Source: ZLKRG08 sp046048895
GTDB taxonomy: Bacteria > Actinomycetota > Actinomycetes > Nanopelagicales > Nanopelagicaceae
Assembly (NCBI GenBank): GCA_046048895.1
Contig: JBJOFF010000001.1
Location: 100,505-164,504, forward strand
Direction: 5' to 3'
DNA length: 64,000 bases
The notes under the pieces are model-generated. The model was not told the DNA's origin, searched no databases, and saw nothing but the letters and a program-made list of their open reading frames with translations. Shown here in pieces: positions 25,129 to 34,429 of this stretch; positions within the stretch are counted from its first letter, which is position 1; the number at the start of each line of letters is the position of its first letter. A program made the translations under genes and the position numbers.

Positions 25129-26343
25129 TTAAGTCCGACCAGCCCAGACTCCAACTTGAGCCTGCTTGGCCTTGTACATCGCAGTATCAGCTCTGCTCAT
25201 CAAATCAGATTTACCATCATTTGATACACAGCCGATGCTGACATCCACTCGAATCCCTTCGCCATTAACATTAAATGGATAGGAGAGTGTTGCTCTTAGC
25301 GCCATAGCTAGCTCCATAGCTTCTTCATAATTTCCATGCATAAGTACCGCAAATTCATCACCGCCTAAGCGCGCGAGTAGTGATCCGCTTGGAATCGCTT
25401 TCAGAAACCTATTTGAAACTTGGCGGAGAATTTCATCTCCAGTTTCATGTCCATATGTGTCATTAACTGTTTTAAATCCATCTAAATCCATTAAGAGGAT
25501 GGAACCATTTTGATATTGCTCTACCTCGCTTATGAATCTGCGGCGATTAGGTAATCCAGTTAAATCATCTAACTTTGCTAAGTTCTCAGCAGCATGGCTC
25601 TTCTCACTCTGCTGAAGTGCTAAGGCCATTCGCACAAAAGAGGCAAATAATGTGGCCAAGGCGGGACCGATTACAAATCTAGGAATCTCAAGCAAGTCGA
25701 GTGCAATTGCAGAGAGCATTAAAGCGCTACTGATAACTGAAAGCGCCAAATAGAAAATTGAGATCGCAGGGAATTCCTCACTTTTGATGCCTCTACGATA
25801 TTGCGCAACTGTAATTAAGGAAAAACCAATCAGCCAGCCATAATTAATAGGTGAGTTTGGTTGATAGCTACTTTGGTTGACTTTTAATAAGTACAAAAAG
25901 TCTGTAGCGCTGTAGATGATAAATCCTGCAAGAACTAAGAGGCTACGTCCATTAATTGGTCGCCGAACAAAGGCAATCAATACTGCAATTAGAATTATTA
26001 AGTCACAGATCGGATAAAGCAGATGTAGGAAGTCTGCATTAGAACTCCTAAGTAAGAGCGCACTGGCTATAGTGCTACTACCCAAAACCAGTACTGCGCC
26101 ATCTACTAATCTAACTAAATTGCCGCTTTGATTGATTTCAAAAAGTGCTGGAATTGCGATAAAAATTAAAGGATAGAAGAGCACGTAGCCGATGCTGCTC
26201 CAATAAGAGATAACGAGCTCTGTGGCAATTGCGCTGGCAACCCAAGATATAAGTGCGAGTAAATAGAACAACCCTTTGCGATTTTTAGCTAACGCAGTCG
26301 CAATCAAAATTGTTACTGCTAATGCGATGAAGGTTAGATTCAT
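25129..26343 (-). CDS. Membrane-anchored GGDEF diguanylate cyclase
   Basis: A 404-residue protein. The first about 225 residues contain roughly eight hydrophobic segments, a membrane sensor of unassigned type. A short helical linker with AENLAKLDDLTGLPNRR leads into the GGDEF domain (about 240-404). The active-site loop LARLGGDEFAVL is intact and the DLDGFKTVND motif is present, so c-di-GMP synthesis is expected. The allosteric RxxD site, which would lie about five residues before GGDEF, is not present, so product inhibition through that site is unlikely. No EAL or HD-GYP gene is visible in this window. The gene is flanked by a terminator at its 5' side. Confidence 0.88.
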   Translation of the reverse strand: MNLTFIALAVTILIATALAKNRKGLFYLLALISWVASAIATELVISYWSSIGYVLFYPLIFIAIPALFEINQSGNLVRLVDGAVLVLGSSTIASALLLRSSNADFLHLLYPICDLIILIAVLIAFVRRPINGRSLLVLAGFIIYSATDFLYLLKVNQSSYQPNSPINYGWLIGFSLITVAQYRRGIKSEEFPAISIFYLALSVISSALMLSAIALDLLEIPRFVIGPALATLFASFVRMALALQQSEKSHAAENLAKLDDLTGLPNRRRFISEVEQYQNGSILLMDLDGFKTVNDTYGHETGDEILRQVSNRFLKAIPSGSLLARLGGDEFAVLMHGNYEEAMELAMALRATLSYPFNVNGEGIRVDVSIGCVSNDGKSDLMSRADTAMYKAKQAQVGVWAGRT

Positions 26344-26442
26344 TTGGCTATATTTAAATGCAGATTAAAGTACTAAGACATAGGGCAATCCCAGCCAGAC
26401 TCAGCAACACCCAGCAGCAGTAGTCGGAGTTTTACAGCAATT

Positions 26443-26473
26443 AAAAAAGCCGCCCGATAGGGGCGGCTTTTTT
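26443..26473 (-). terminator. Bidirectional intrinsic terminator
   Basis: GCCGCCC (26449-26455) and GGGCGGC (26461-26467) with a five-base loop, flanked by six A and six T. It ends the minus-strand secreted-protein gene; on the plus strand it has no obvious gene to serve. Confidence 0.92.
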
Positions 26474-26491
26474 AAATCATTACCGAAGAGT

Positions 26492-27325
26492 TTAGATGCC
26501 CTTGGCGCAAGATTGATTGCGAATCATCTTCGCCTGATCAACGTCACTCTTTAAAGTCTGAACTGTAGCCTTATTAGCTTCCTGTGAAGTTAGCAGAATT
26601 ACGTTGGCCTTCAAATTCTTGATATTAGTATTTGCGTTTTTAATACCGATATTGATGGTCGCAACTGTAGATTTGTAAGTAGCTAGCTTGCTTTTCTGGG
26701 CAGCAGTTGCATTTGTTAAACCTTCAAGAGACTTGATGTACTTATTCATAGTATTAACGGACTCAGTCCAATCAACCACATCTTTCTCTTTCATGGCGAT
26801 AACTTTTGCGACATCCGGTGAGGTTCCGACATTTGCATCTGTCGCCGTTGGCATGTAGACAGCCCAAAGAGTTCCGAGGTTTGCGCTCGGTGTCTTGGCG
26901 CTACTTGGCGCTAAAGCTATGTAATAAGTCTTCCCGGTTTCATAGACCACGTCATCTTTTGCATAGGTTTTAGTGGCTTTCCAAAGAATCATATTATTGA
27001 TTGAAGTTTGAATGTTTGTTGCGAGTGTTGTTGATTGTGATGCAATTTGCTTCAAAATCGAGTTATATTGAGTATTAGTTGTCACATATGCTTTTGCGGC
27101 ATCTATGCAACCTGACCATACCCAAACCAACTTCTTAGCAGCTGCGCCGGTTGCAATTGGATTGGTGGTACAGGTGTATTTATCTGTACCAACTTTGGTG
27201 GTTGCACCTTTCTTAGTGCAAGAGACGCCATTTGAGATCTTGGCTGCAGCTTGAGATGCAGGAGCAATTACAGTAGCTGAAGCTACAAGCAGTGCGGCAA
27301 GTGCAACTGAGGTCTTACGAAACAT
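26492..27325 (-). CDS. Secreted protein of unknown function with a short Cys-containing N-terminal domain
   Basis: A 277-residue protein starting at ATG 27325, with GGAGGA just upstream (an ATG 12 bases earlier is part of that site). A Sec signal peptide is clear: MFRK, a hydrophobic run, then ASQAAA. The mature N-terminus has two close Cys (SCTKKGATTK... and YTCTTNP) and then a WVWSGC stretch, followed by a long Thr/Lys/Asn/Gln-rich helical region that could be coiled coil (about 90-270) and a final Cys near the end. No catalytic motif is recognised. It is probably an extracellular or cell-surface protein. It has its own terminator. Confidence 0.8.
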   Translation of the reverse strand: MFRKTSVALAALLVASATVIAPASQAAAKISNGVSCTKKGATTKVGTDKYTCTTNPIATGAAAKKLVWVWSGCIDAAKAYVTTNTQYNSILKQIASQSTTLATNIQTSINNMILWKATKTYAKDDVVYETGKTYYIALAPSSAKTPSANLGTLWAVYMPTATDANVGTSPDVAKVIAMKEKDVVDWTESVNTMNKYIKSLEGLTNATAAQKSKLATYKSTVATINIGIKNANTNIKNLKANVILLTSQEANKATVQTLKSDVDQAKMIRNQSCAKGI

Positions 27326-27433
27326 TCTTTCCTCCATAATTTGAATTCAGCAATTAACCGATTCATCAATAGGTAAATCTTATTGGCAAGCGCGTAAAAA
27401 TCAGGTAACGAAAACCTCTGAAAGCCCTGTGAG

Positions 27434-28192
27434 TTAGCGCTGTTTGCGACGGAAAGAGAAACCTGCTTTGCGAACAATTGAGCGTGGCGCGAAGCGCGTC
27501 AACAAATATAGCGCGCGATATAGGCGCCCAGGTATTGAAATGGCCTTTCCTGACTTCGCATCTTTCCAAGCTGTTATCACAACGTTATCTGCGTTTAGCC
27601 ACATGAAGTTAGGTAAAGAGTCCATTTTCATCTTGCCGCGCTGATGAAATTCGGTATGGGTAAAACCAGGTGCCAGCGAGCAGACCTTAACTGCAGTATC
27701 TGCAAGTTCGGTGTGCAATGATTCTGAAAGCACCATTAGATAGGACTTCATAGCAGAGTAATGGCCGCCAGTAATCCATGCTGCAACGGATGAAACGTTA
27801 ATAATGATTCCGTTATTTCTTGCAATCATCGATGGCAAAACTGCATGAGCCAATCGCATTGGCGCTTCGCAGAGAATTTTTAATATTGTGATTTCATCTT
27901 TGACATCACTCTGTGTAAATGCTTTATTTAAACCATAACCGGCATTGTTGATTAATACCTCAATGTCGCCATTTAATAAACGATTTTCGATTAGTGAAAT
28001 CCCATGTTCTGTAGTTAAGTCGGCAGAGATAACTTCTATTTGCCGCAGATATTTCTGATGAAATTCTCCAGCAAGATGATTGAGTCGCTTTGAGTCTCTA
28101 GCGGTAATAACTAAATCATAACCTTCGCGCGCTAAGAGGTCTGCAAAGTGCCAACCGATACCTGAAGAGGCTCCTGTAATGAGTGCCTTCAT
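27434..28192 (-). CDS. Short-chain dehydrogenase/reductase (DltE/YdfG-like SDR)
   Basis: A 252-residue classical SDR with TGASSGIG at 7-14, NNAG near 86, Ser in NVSSVAAW and catalytic Tyr/Lys in YSAMKSYL near 150. TARDSKRL in the second strand, with Arg, suggests NADP(H). The C-terminal part is basic and somewhat hydrophobic (RLYRALYLLTRFAPRS), which may bring it to the membrane, as in SDRs acting on lipids or sterols. It lies downstream of a GMC oxidoreductase on the same strand with a 55-base gap, so the two may share a hydrophobic substrate. The substrate is unknown. Confidence 0.85.
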   Translation of the reverse strand: MKALITGASSGIGWHFADLLAREGYDLVITARDSKRLNHLAGEFHQKYLRQIEVISADLTTEHGISLIENRLLNGDIEVLINNAGYGLNKAFTQSDVKDEITILKILCEAPMRLAHAVLPSMIARNNGIIINVSSVAAWITGGHYSAMKSYLMVLSESLHTELADTAVKVCSLAPGFTHTEFHQRGKMKMDSLPNFMWLNADNVVITAWKDAKSGKAISIPGRLYRALYLLTRFAPRSIVRKAGFSFRRKQR

Positions 28193-28247
28193 ATCTAACC
28201 CCCTGTTATAACTGTTGCTTAATTTATTTTAATTTATTTAAATAATT

Positions 28248-29879
28248 TTAGATAATAGAAATTCTTGGAGTTATTGGCGCGAGAACTTTATAAGGTGAAT
28301 TTTGGTCTGGGCGATTATCTGGCTCGCCCTGGTTTGGCCACAAGGAGAGTGCACGCTCAGCCTGTGCGGTAATTGTTAGCGACGGATTAACACCTAAGTT
28401 GGCAGTAATAGTGCTGCCATCAAGAATGTGCAGCGTCGGATAATCCCAGACGCGATGATATGGATCAATGACACCAGATGCTTTATCTTTGCCAATAACG
28501 CAACCACCTGAGAAGTGCGCCGTAAAAGGAGCGCCTATTAAGTTGCCGATATTGCCCGCTGCAAAGCCACCGTAATTTCTAGCAATTCGTTCGGCAACTT
28601 CATTCGCCTCAGGAATCCATGTTGGATTTGGGGTAGAAGTATCGTTCTTTGAACTTAATTTGCGCCCGAATAAACTGAATTTTTCATAGGTGGTTACTGA
28701 ACTATTTAAGTTTTGCATTACTAAAGCAATTACAGATCTTTCGCTCCACTTTCTGACATTCAGTATTTTTAAAATTAAAGTTGGATTTTTAAAAGCAGTA
28801 GTTAGCCATTGCAAAGTTCGAGTAACAGGCTGGTCACTACTTGTCATTATCGTCTGCAATAAGCCCATCGAGTTACTGCCTTTTCCGTATCTGACTGGCT
28901 CAACATGGGTATTTTTATTAGGGAAGAATGATGAGGTAATTGCAGCGCCTTTTGAGAAATCGATTTCGCGATCAGGCATTATCGCCCCGACCAGTGATTC
29001 GCTATTTGTACGTGCAAGTTTGCCTAGGGCATCAGATAAATTCAGAATTCCTTTGGATTTCATACGATGCAGTAATCGCTGGGTATTAAATGCACCCGCT
29101 GCGACAATCACTTGATCTGCAGAGATTTGGCTGCTGATTGGAAGCCAACTAGCTGATTTGCGAGTATTTATCTGCCACTTGTCGCCATTCTTTTCAATGC
29201 GGGTAACAGTGATGTTTGCTCTAATTTCTGCACCATGTTTTTCTGCAAAATAAAGGTAGTTCTTTACCAAAGTATTTTTCGCATTATGTCGACAGCCAGT
29301 CATGCATTCACCGCAATTGATACAACTAGTACGACTTGGTCCAACACCACCAAAATATGGATCTGGATTGGATACACCTTCTTGCTCAGCAAAATAAATT
29401 CCTAGTGGAGCTAATTTAAAAGTTTCGCCAACACCCATCTCATCGGCAACGCGCTTCATAGCCAAATCACTATTTGAAAAGTAAGGATTAGTGGCAACGC
29501 CTAACATTCTTCTCGCTACTTGATACCAAGGAGTTAATTCTTTTTTCCAGTCAGTGATCTCTGACCATTGTGGATCTTGGAAATATTCATCATCTGGTTG
29601 ATAAAGCGTATTTGCATAAACCAACGAGCCCCCGCCAACACCAGCGCCGCAGAGCACAAAGACATCGGGCAGTTTATGGATTCTTTGAATTCCATTTAAT
29701 CCAAGACGTGGCGCATAAAGAAACTTTCTTAAGCGCCAAGAAGTTTTAGGAAAATCTTTATCTTCAAACCGTGCACCAGCTTCAAGCACACAGACTTGGT
29801 AACCCTTTTCAACTAGCCGTAGCGCAGCAACGGATCCGCCAAAACCCGATCCGATGACTACAACGTCGTAATGCGCCAT
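28248..29879 (-). CDS. GMC-type FAD oxidoreductase (cholesterol-oxidase-like)
   Basis: A 543-residue flavoprotein. The FAD motif GSGFGGSVAA is at 10-19, GAGVGGGSLVYAN at 78-90, and the C-terminal HILDGSTITANLGVNPSLT contains the His/Asn region of the active site. Between them is an unusual Cys cluster: Cys186, 189, 192 and 196 in CINCGECMTGC, the C-x2-C-x2-C-x3-C spacing of an iron-sulfur ligand set. The nearest family type is the cytoplasmic ChoD-like group. Its start shares one base with the stop of the upstream gene (TAATG), so it is translated together with the saccharopine-dehydrogenase-like enzyme. The substrate is unknown: an alcohol, sterol-like or carotenoid compound. Confidence 0.84.
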   Translation of the reverse strand: MAHYDVVVIGSGFGGSVAALRLVEKGYQVCVLEAGARFEDKDFPKTSWRLRKFLYAPRLGLNGIQRIHKLPDVFVLCGAGVGGGSLVYANTLYQPDDEYFQDPQWSEITDWKKELTPWYQVARRMLGVATNPYFSNSDLAMKRVADEMGVGETFKLAPLGIYFAEQEGVSNPDPYFGGVGPSRTSCINCGECMTGCRHNAKNTLVKNYLYFAEKHGAEIRANITVTRIEKNGDKWQINTRKSASWLPISSQISADQVIVAAGAFNTQRLLHRMKSKGILNLSDALGKLARTNSESLVGAIMPDREIDFSKGAAITSSFFPNKNTHVEPVRYGKGSNSMGLLQTIMTSSDQPVTRTLQWLTTAFKNPTLILKILNVRKWSERSVIALVMQNLNSSVTTYEKFSLFGRKLSSKNDTSTPNPTWIPEANEVAERIARNYGGFAAGNIGNLIGAPFTAHFSGGCVIGKDKASGVIDPYHRVWDYPTLHILDGSTITANLGVNPSLTITAQAERALSLWPNQGEPDNRPDQNSPYKVLAPITPRISII

Positions 29880-31111
29880 TACGGCAAGATACCGTCAGTA
29901 CTCTCTTCGCGAATAGTCCAAGAGGTGCCGTATTCAGGAAGTAAATCTAAGAATGGTTTCGGATCAAACCATTCAGGCCCATTTACACCTTCTGGTTGCC
30001 AGATTCCCTTTGAGATTAACTCCATTGCAATAACTGGATTTATCGCAGTCTGCCAAACCACTGCCTGGTCGCCATATTCATTCATCGACCAATCGTTATC
30101 TACAACGTTATAGATATAGCAAGCATATGGAGCGCCCTCCTTATTTAAGCCTTTAACCAGTACGCCCGCACAAGTTTTTCCGTGCATACGATGCCCAAGC
30201 GTTGCTGGATCTGGAAGCGATGCGGCGAGCAAGTCGCGCGGCGCTACCGAAATTCCTTGCACATCAACATTCTCTTTACGATCTAATCCCAACATATGAA
30301 TAGTTTTTAAGGTAGTAATAAATTGCGCACCTAGACCATATTTAAAGTTAACTTTCTTTGCGTCAACTTTCTGCGGGATTAGCACCACCTCTTCGTGTTC
30401 AACGTTTACACATTCGACTGGCCCAATTCCTTCAGGGAAATCAAATATTTCTAATTCGCTAAATGGTTCTGTGGTAAACCAACCACGGCCATCTTCCCAA
30501 ACCAAAGGTGGGTTTAAGCACTCTTCAATAGTGGTCCAGATTGAAAATGACGGAGCGAATTCATAACCTTCAACAGTTAAATTTGAACCATCTAATACGG
30601 TAATTGAATCTATACGGCTAAATAAATGATCAGAAGCGTATTTTGCAAATACATCTGACATGCCTGGTTCGATTCCCATTCCTACCAATGCATAAATCTT
30701 TCGCTCGCCCCAATTCCAATCACGTGCAAATTGTTCGTCGCCAAGTTTTACGCCAGTTTCGGTGTATGGATAATGTGGATGAGGGCGTGACAAAGACATT
30801 GCCATATCAATGTAATTTGTATTTTCGATTTCACAGGCCAAAAAAATTGGCATTACATAACGTGGATCAACTGCATTAATAACTACGTCTGGTTGAGCTT
30901 TGCGAATTAAGTCGCGAATATCTTCCAACTCTGAGGCATTTACTTGCGCAGCAGAGAATCGTGGATCTTTTAGGCGCACCACAGCTTCCTCGGCACGTGC
31001 CAAAGTTCGGTCAGCAATGACCATTGATGAAATAAATTTCCTTCGTGATGCAATGTTGGCGATAGCTCTTCCAACTCCGCCAGCGCCGATCACCAGCGCT
31101 TTCATTCCCAT
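29879..31111 (-). CDS. Saccharopine dehydrogenase-family oxidoreductase (carboxynorspermidine dehydrogenase-like)
   Basis: A 410-residue protein with an N-terminal NAD(P) fold (ALVIGAGGVGRAIA) followed by DPRYVMPIFLACE, NYIDMAMS and GMGIEPGMSDVFA, the usual layout of the LYS9 / carboxynorspermidine dehydrogenase group (about 400 residues). Such enzymes join an aldehyde and an amine through reductive condensation or the reverse. With homospermidine synthase 6 kb away a polyamine role is possible, but no carboxynorspermidine decarboxylase is present and lysine metabolism is an alternative. Its stop overlaps the GMC oxidoreductase start. The start may be ATG 31111 or the ATG two codons later. 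Confidence 0.75.
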   Translation of the reverse strand: MGMKALVIGAGGVGRAIANIASRRKFISSMVIADRTLARAEEAVVRLKDPRFSAAQVNASELEDIRDLIRKAQPDVVINAVDPRYVMPIFLACEIENTNYIDMAMSLSRPHPHYPYTETGVKLGDEQFARDWNWGERKIYALVGMGIEPGMSDVFAKYASDHLFSRIDSITVLDGSNLTVEGYEFAPSFSIWTTIEECLNPPLVWEDGRGWFTTEPFSELEIFDFPEGIGPVECVNVEHEEVVLIPQKVDAKKVNFKYGLGAQFITTLKTIHMLGLDRKENVDVQGISVAPRDLLAASLPDPATLGHRMHGKTCAGVLVKGLNKEGAPYACYIYNVVDNDWSMNEYGDQAVVWQTAINPVIAMELISKGIWQPEGVNGPEWFDPKPFLDLLPEYGTSWTIREESTDGILP

Positions 31112-31208
31112 GAGTAAATCAACTCCGTTTATTTAGCTAAATTCTTATTCATTAGCTTTATTAGTAAAGTTGAGTCTACCTGAGGTCTTTTTAAATAGCA
31201 CCTCGTGC

Positions 31209-31281
31209 GTCTCTGTAGCTCAGTGGATAGAGCAACCGCCTCCTAAGCGGTAGGTCGCCGGTTCAACTCCGGCCAGGGACA
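31209..31281 (+). tRNA. tRNA-Arg (anticodon CCT)
   Basis: A 73-base cloverleaf: acceptor GTCTCTG/CAGGGAC, D arm GCTC/GAGC, anticodon stem ACCGC/GCGGT with loop CTCCTAA (anticodon CCT at 31242-31244), and T arm GCCGG/CCGGC with TTCAACT. No CCA is encoded. It reads AGG codons. The yaaA stop lies three bases downstream on the other strand. Confidence 0.95.
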
Positions 31282-31283
31282 CT

Positions 31284-31844
31284 TTAGACCGCTATAACTT
31301 CAAGAATCCAAGGTTCTTTATCTGTAGCGGGGGTCAGAGCACATGGATACTTTTCTGAAACGATTGCGTATAAATCTTCGGGAGAGTTTGGCATCGATCG
31401 TGATTGCAGAAGCAATTTTGCGATTTCGCCTCGAGTCTTTTTAGACATATGAGTAACTACTTTGCGAACTCCGTTTACAACAGTAGAAACATGTATCTCA
31501 ACTGTAATCGCATTTGGCGCATGCCAAGCAGTCTTGTAAGTAGAAGAACGACAATCAACGATTAATTTGGGGTTTAGCGAATCCAATGTTTGTGCAATAA
31601 GTGGTGCCATCGCTTTATTATCAATTTTTTCTTTGTAAGTTTCGATCTTAGTCAGCGGCGAAATTGCCCCATACTTTGCCGAAATAATCATGATTGATTT
31701 CTCAGCTCGCTTCTTGGCGCTTTCGTTTAAAGTACTCCAACTTAAAGCTTGATAGAGCACACCTATGTACACATTTATTGCAGCAGTTGGAGCTTTAGTA
31801 TCTAGCTTCTTTTCCGAAGGTGGTAAGAGAATTAACAAATGCAT
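31284..31844 (-). CDS. yaaA: YaaA/DUF328-family peroxide-stress protein
   Basis: About 186 residues, shorter than E. coli YaaA (about 258). It has the family opening LLPPSEKK, the middle LIVDCRSSTYKTAW and a THMSKKTRGEIAKLL stretch corresponding to the conserved K-x-RG region. YaaA limits intracellular free iron and damage during hydrogen peroxide stress and has a DNA-binding fold. The start is ATG 31844; a TTG one codon earlier is also possible. It follows the MMPL gene by only a few bases on the same strand, so both are likely on one transcript. Confidence 0.82.
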   Translation of the reverse strand: MHLLILLPPSEKKLDTKAPTAAINVYIGVLYQALSWSTLNESAKKRAEKSIMIISAKYGAISPLTKIETYKEKIDNKAMAPLIAQTLDSLNPKLIVDCRSSTYKTAWHAPNAITVEIHVSTVVNGVRKVVTHMSKKTRGEIAKLLLQSRSMPNSPEDLYAIVSEKYPCALTPATDKEPWILEVIAV

Positions 31845-31851
31845 CAACTAA

Positions 31852-33960
31852 TTAATGATCTAAAGTGAATCTCTTTAGAGCTTTTGGACTCCACCAGTTT
31901 CGCTCACCGAATAGTCTCATCAACGCTGGCACCAGTAGAGCACGAATTAATGTGGCATCGAGCAAAATTGCAAAAGCAGTTCCAAAGCCCATCATCTTGA
32001 TTGCAGTGACACCACTTGTCATAAATGCGGCAAAGACCGCGGCGAGCAAAACTGCCGCAGCAGTGATAATTCGAGCCGAACGCTGCAAACCAATCGCAAC
32101 AGATTCAACATTATTTCGTCCAGCCAAATGCTCTTCCTTAATGCGAGAGAGGAGAAATAGTTCGTAGTCCATAGATAAACCGAAGACCACGACTGCCACC
32201 AAAATAGTGGTACCGGTATCTAAAGTTCCCGTAACCGTAAAGTCACCAACTAGCCACTTCAGATTTCCTTCGATGAAGATCCAAGTAAGTGCACCAAGCG
32301 TTGCACCCAGAGAGAGCACGTTAAGTAGTACCGCTTTAATCGGCAGAATTATGGAACCTGTAAAAATGAAAATTAATATCAAAACACTGATAGTGATCCA
32401 AAGCAGCGCCCAAGGAAGTGAATTTGCAGTTCCATCTTGCGAATCGGTGTAATCAGCAGCAACTCCGCCAATCATGGTTCCTGTAGGTGCATCTAATTCA
32501 CGTAATGTGTGGATCAATTCGCTTGCCTCAGGGGTGCGCGAACCCATCGATTGAATTGCTTGAATGCGGATGTCCTTGCCTGCCGTAAATGGAACTACAC
32601 GAACAATGCCGTTGGTTTTTTCAATAGCAGCAACATAATTGTTAAGAGTTTCAGGTGCGACATTTTCAGCGCCACCTGGAATCAATATTTCGATAGGACT
32701 ACTCTCTTGTCCAGGAAATTTAGTTGCCATGACTTGATATGCAATTGCAGCTTTATCATTTTTAGGTAGCACTCTGGCATCAACTTGCGAAAAGGCAATG
32801 TTTCTGATTGGCGCTGCAATAAAAGCAAGAATTAGGAGCGAGAGCACCACAATCGAAACCGGTTTGCGCATTACATATCTAGCTGTGAGCGCCCAACGAC
32901 CCTCTGATTTTGGCGTAATTGCAGATTTTCTGACAACAAATCGATCTACTCTGTGACCAAGAATTGCCATAAGTGCTGGTAATGGAAAAATTGCAGCCAG
33001 AATTGCAATTATTACTACCGACACACCGGCATATCCGAACGATTTCAAAAATGCTTGAGGGAAAACCACCATTGCCCCAAGTGTCAAAGCCACAGTCAGT
33101 CCGGAATAAACCACAGTTTTTCCTGCGGTTTTTACAGTGGTGATTACTGCATCAGCAACCTCTTTGCCATGGTGCAATTCTTCTCGGAAACGGTTCACCA
33201 TCAATAATGAGTAATCAATACCTAGACCAAGGCCGATACCGGTGACTAAATTAAGTGCAAAGACACTTACAGTAGTGAATTGGGTGATCAAGAAGAGTAA
33301 GAAGAATGCGCCAAGAATCGAAAAGATGCCGACAAATAATGGCATTGCAGAAGCAATTAACGCTCCAAAGACAAAAATCAACAGAATAAAGGTCAGGGGA
33401 ATCGAAATGGTTTCAGCTAATGCCAAATCTTTTGAAATTCGTCCATTAATTGCTGAGGTAATTACGCCATTTCCGCTTGCATAAACTCGTAATGATTTGA
33501 ATTCTCCATCGAATTTCTTCTGAATCTCTTTACCAATTTCTCCGATTTTTGAGAAGTCATCAGATTTTGTGTAAATCAAAAGGTAGGCCGCATTGCCATC
33601 TTTGGAGACCATGGTTTGTTGATTTCCAGAAGACCAATAGGAGAGCGTTGATTGCACTCCGTCAACATTTGCAACTTCTTTTTCCAAGGCCAAGGCATCC
33701 GCAACTACATTCGGATCATTCACTGATTTTGTTTGACCATCAACTATGAGAATTACTCCAGCATCACGCGATTTAAAATTCTTTTGAAAGTAATTCCAAA
33801 CTTTCATAGATTCGCTGTTTGGGTCTGAGTAGCCACCTGAATCTAGTTTTCCAAGCACTCCAAGGCCAATTGCTCCGGCAGCTAGCATGGCAACAACAAA
33901 AGTGGTCAGCACTAGTTTGCTACGACGTACGGCTAATCGACCTAACTTCTCAAACATCAT
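31852..33960 (-). CDS. MMPL/RND-superfamily membrane transporter
   Basis: A 702-residue protein with the duplicated RND layout: one membrane segment, an outer loop domain (about 40-170), five segments, then the same again (segment near 370, outer domain about 390-510, and five segments at the end). The ion-relay motifs are visible: GIDYSLLMVNRFREE in the first half and GLSMDYELFLLSRIKEE in the second, each with the conserved Asp-Tyr pair. Actinobacterial MMPL proteins export lipids, siderophores or antibiotics. The second ATG (33957) is better spaced from AGGAGA than the first (33960). No regulator or lipid-synthesis gene is adjacent, so the cargo is unknown. Confidence 0.88.
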   Translation of the reverse strand: MMFEKLGRLAVRRSKLVLTTFVVAMLAAGAIGLGVLGKLDSGGYSDPNSESMKVWNYFQKNFKSRDAGVILIVDGQTKSVNDPNVVADALALEKEVANVDGVQSTLSYWSSGNQQTMVSKDGNAAYLLIYTKSDDFSKIGEIGKEIQKKFDGEFKSLRVYASGNGVITSAINGRISKDLALAETISIPLTFILLIFVFGALIASAMPLFVGIFSILGAFFLLFLITQFTTVSVFALNLVTGIGLGLGIDYSLLMVNRFREELHHGKEVADAVITTVKTAGKTVVYSGLTVALTLGAMVVFPQAFLKSFGYAGVSVVIIAILAAIFPLPALMAILGHRVDRFVVRKSAITPKSEGRWALTARYVMRKPVSIVVLSLLILAFIAAPIRNIAFSQVDARVLPKNDKAAIAYQVMATKFPGQESSPIEILIPGGAENVAPETLNNYVAAIEKTNGIVRVVPFTAGKDIRIQAIQSMGSRTPEASELIHTLRELDAPTGTMIGGVAADYTDSQDGTANSLPWALLWITISVLILIFIFTGSIILPIKAVLLNVLSLGATLGALTWIFIEGNLKWLVGDFTVTGTLDTGTTILVAVVVFGLSMDYELFLLSRIKEEHLAGRNNVESVAIGLQRSARIITAAAVLLAAVFAAFMTSGVTAIKMMGFGTAFAILLDATLIRALLVPALMRLFGERNWWSPKALKRFTLDH

Positions 33961-34004
33961 TCTCCTATGAAATGCATTTTCATTTATTCATCTACAATTA
34001 AGCC

Positions 34005-34124
34005 ATGAGCAATCTCTGGCCAGAAGTTACTTCTGATGAAATCGATCCAGATGAGGCTGCAGAGCGCGCGAAACGTGATGCGGAAATTAAGCGAGACGTT
34101 CCGCCTCATCACGGCTCTAATTAA
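34005..34124 (+). CDS. Small acidic protein of 39 residues, hypothetical
   Basis: ATG 34005 opens a frame for a hydrophilic peptide starting MSNLWPEVTSDEIDPDEAAE and ending RDVPPHHGSN. It sits in the gap between the divergent MMPL gene and the convergent FmdB gene, overlapping the FmdB stop by four bases. The charged composition and lack of overlap with another reading frame over most of its length favour a real gene. The ribosome-binding site is weak. No family is recognised. Confidence 0.45.
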   Translation: MSNLWPEVTSDEIDPDEAAERAKRDAEIKRDVPPHHGSN

Positions 34125-34321
34125 TCCGATTTTCCAGAAGACTTTGGTGCAGAATCTGTTTTGTAGAAACCAGAGCCTTTAAAAACAACTCCTACTGCCG
34201 AATAGATTTTTTTAACCTCAGCATCGCACTTTGGGCATTGCTTGATAGGTTCATCAGAGAAAGACTGAAGTTGCTCAAATTGATGCCCACACGAGGTGCA
34301 CTCGTATTGGTACGTTGGCAT
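34121..34321 (-). CDS. FmdB-family zinc-ribbon protein
   Basis: A 66-residue protein with MPTYQYECTSCGHQFE (CxxC), then QCPKCDAE (CxxC), then a Gly/Ser-rich tail. This is the FmdB putative regulatory zinc ribbon; no molecular function is established. In M. tuberculosis a similar small gene (Rv0991c) lies next to 5-formyltetrahydrofolate cyclo-ligase; here two copper/oxidase-related genes have come between them. Confidence 0.88.
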   Translation of the reverse strand: MPTYQYECTSCGHQFEQLQSFSDEPIKQCPKCDAEVKKIYSAVGVVFKGSGFYKTDSAPKSSGKSD

Positions 34322-34429
34322 TTTCCATCTCCCACATGTCTATAGGTAAAAAAGTTGTTAAAAACGCTAGTTTGCTACTAGAAGTAAAGTGTAGGGAAGT
34401 GAGAGTATTACCGCGAATTGGGAGGCTAG

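Noticed and set aside
28690..29115. A 141-residue open frame on the plus strand opposite the GMC oxidoreductase.
   Set aside because: It lies entirely antisense to a well supported gene, has no ribosome-binding site or family features, and its composition mirrors the codons of the real gene.
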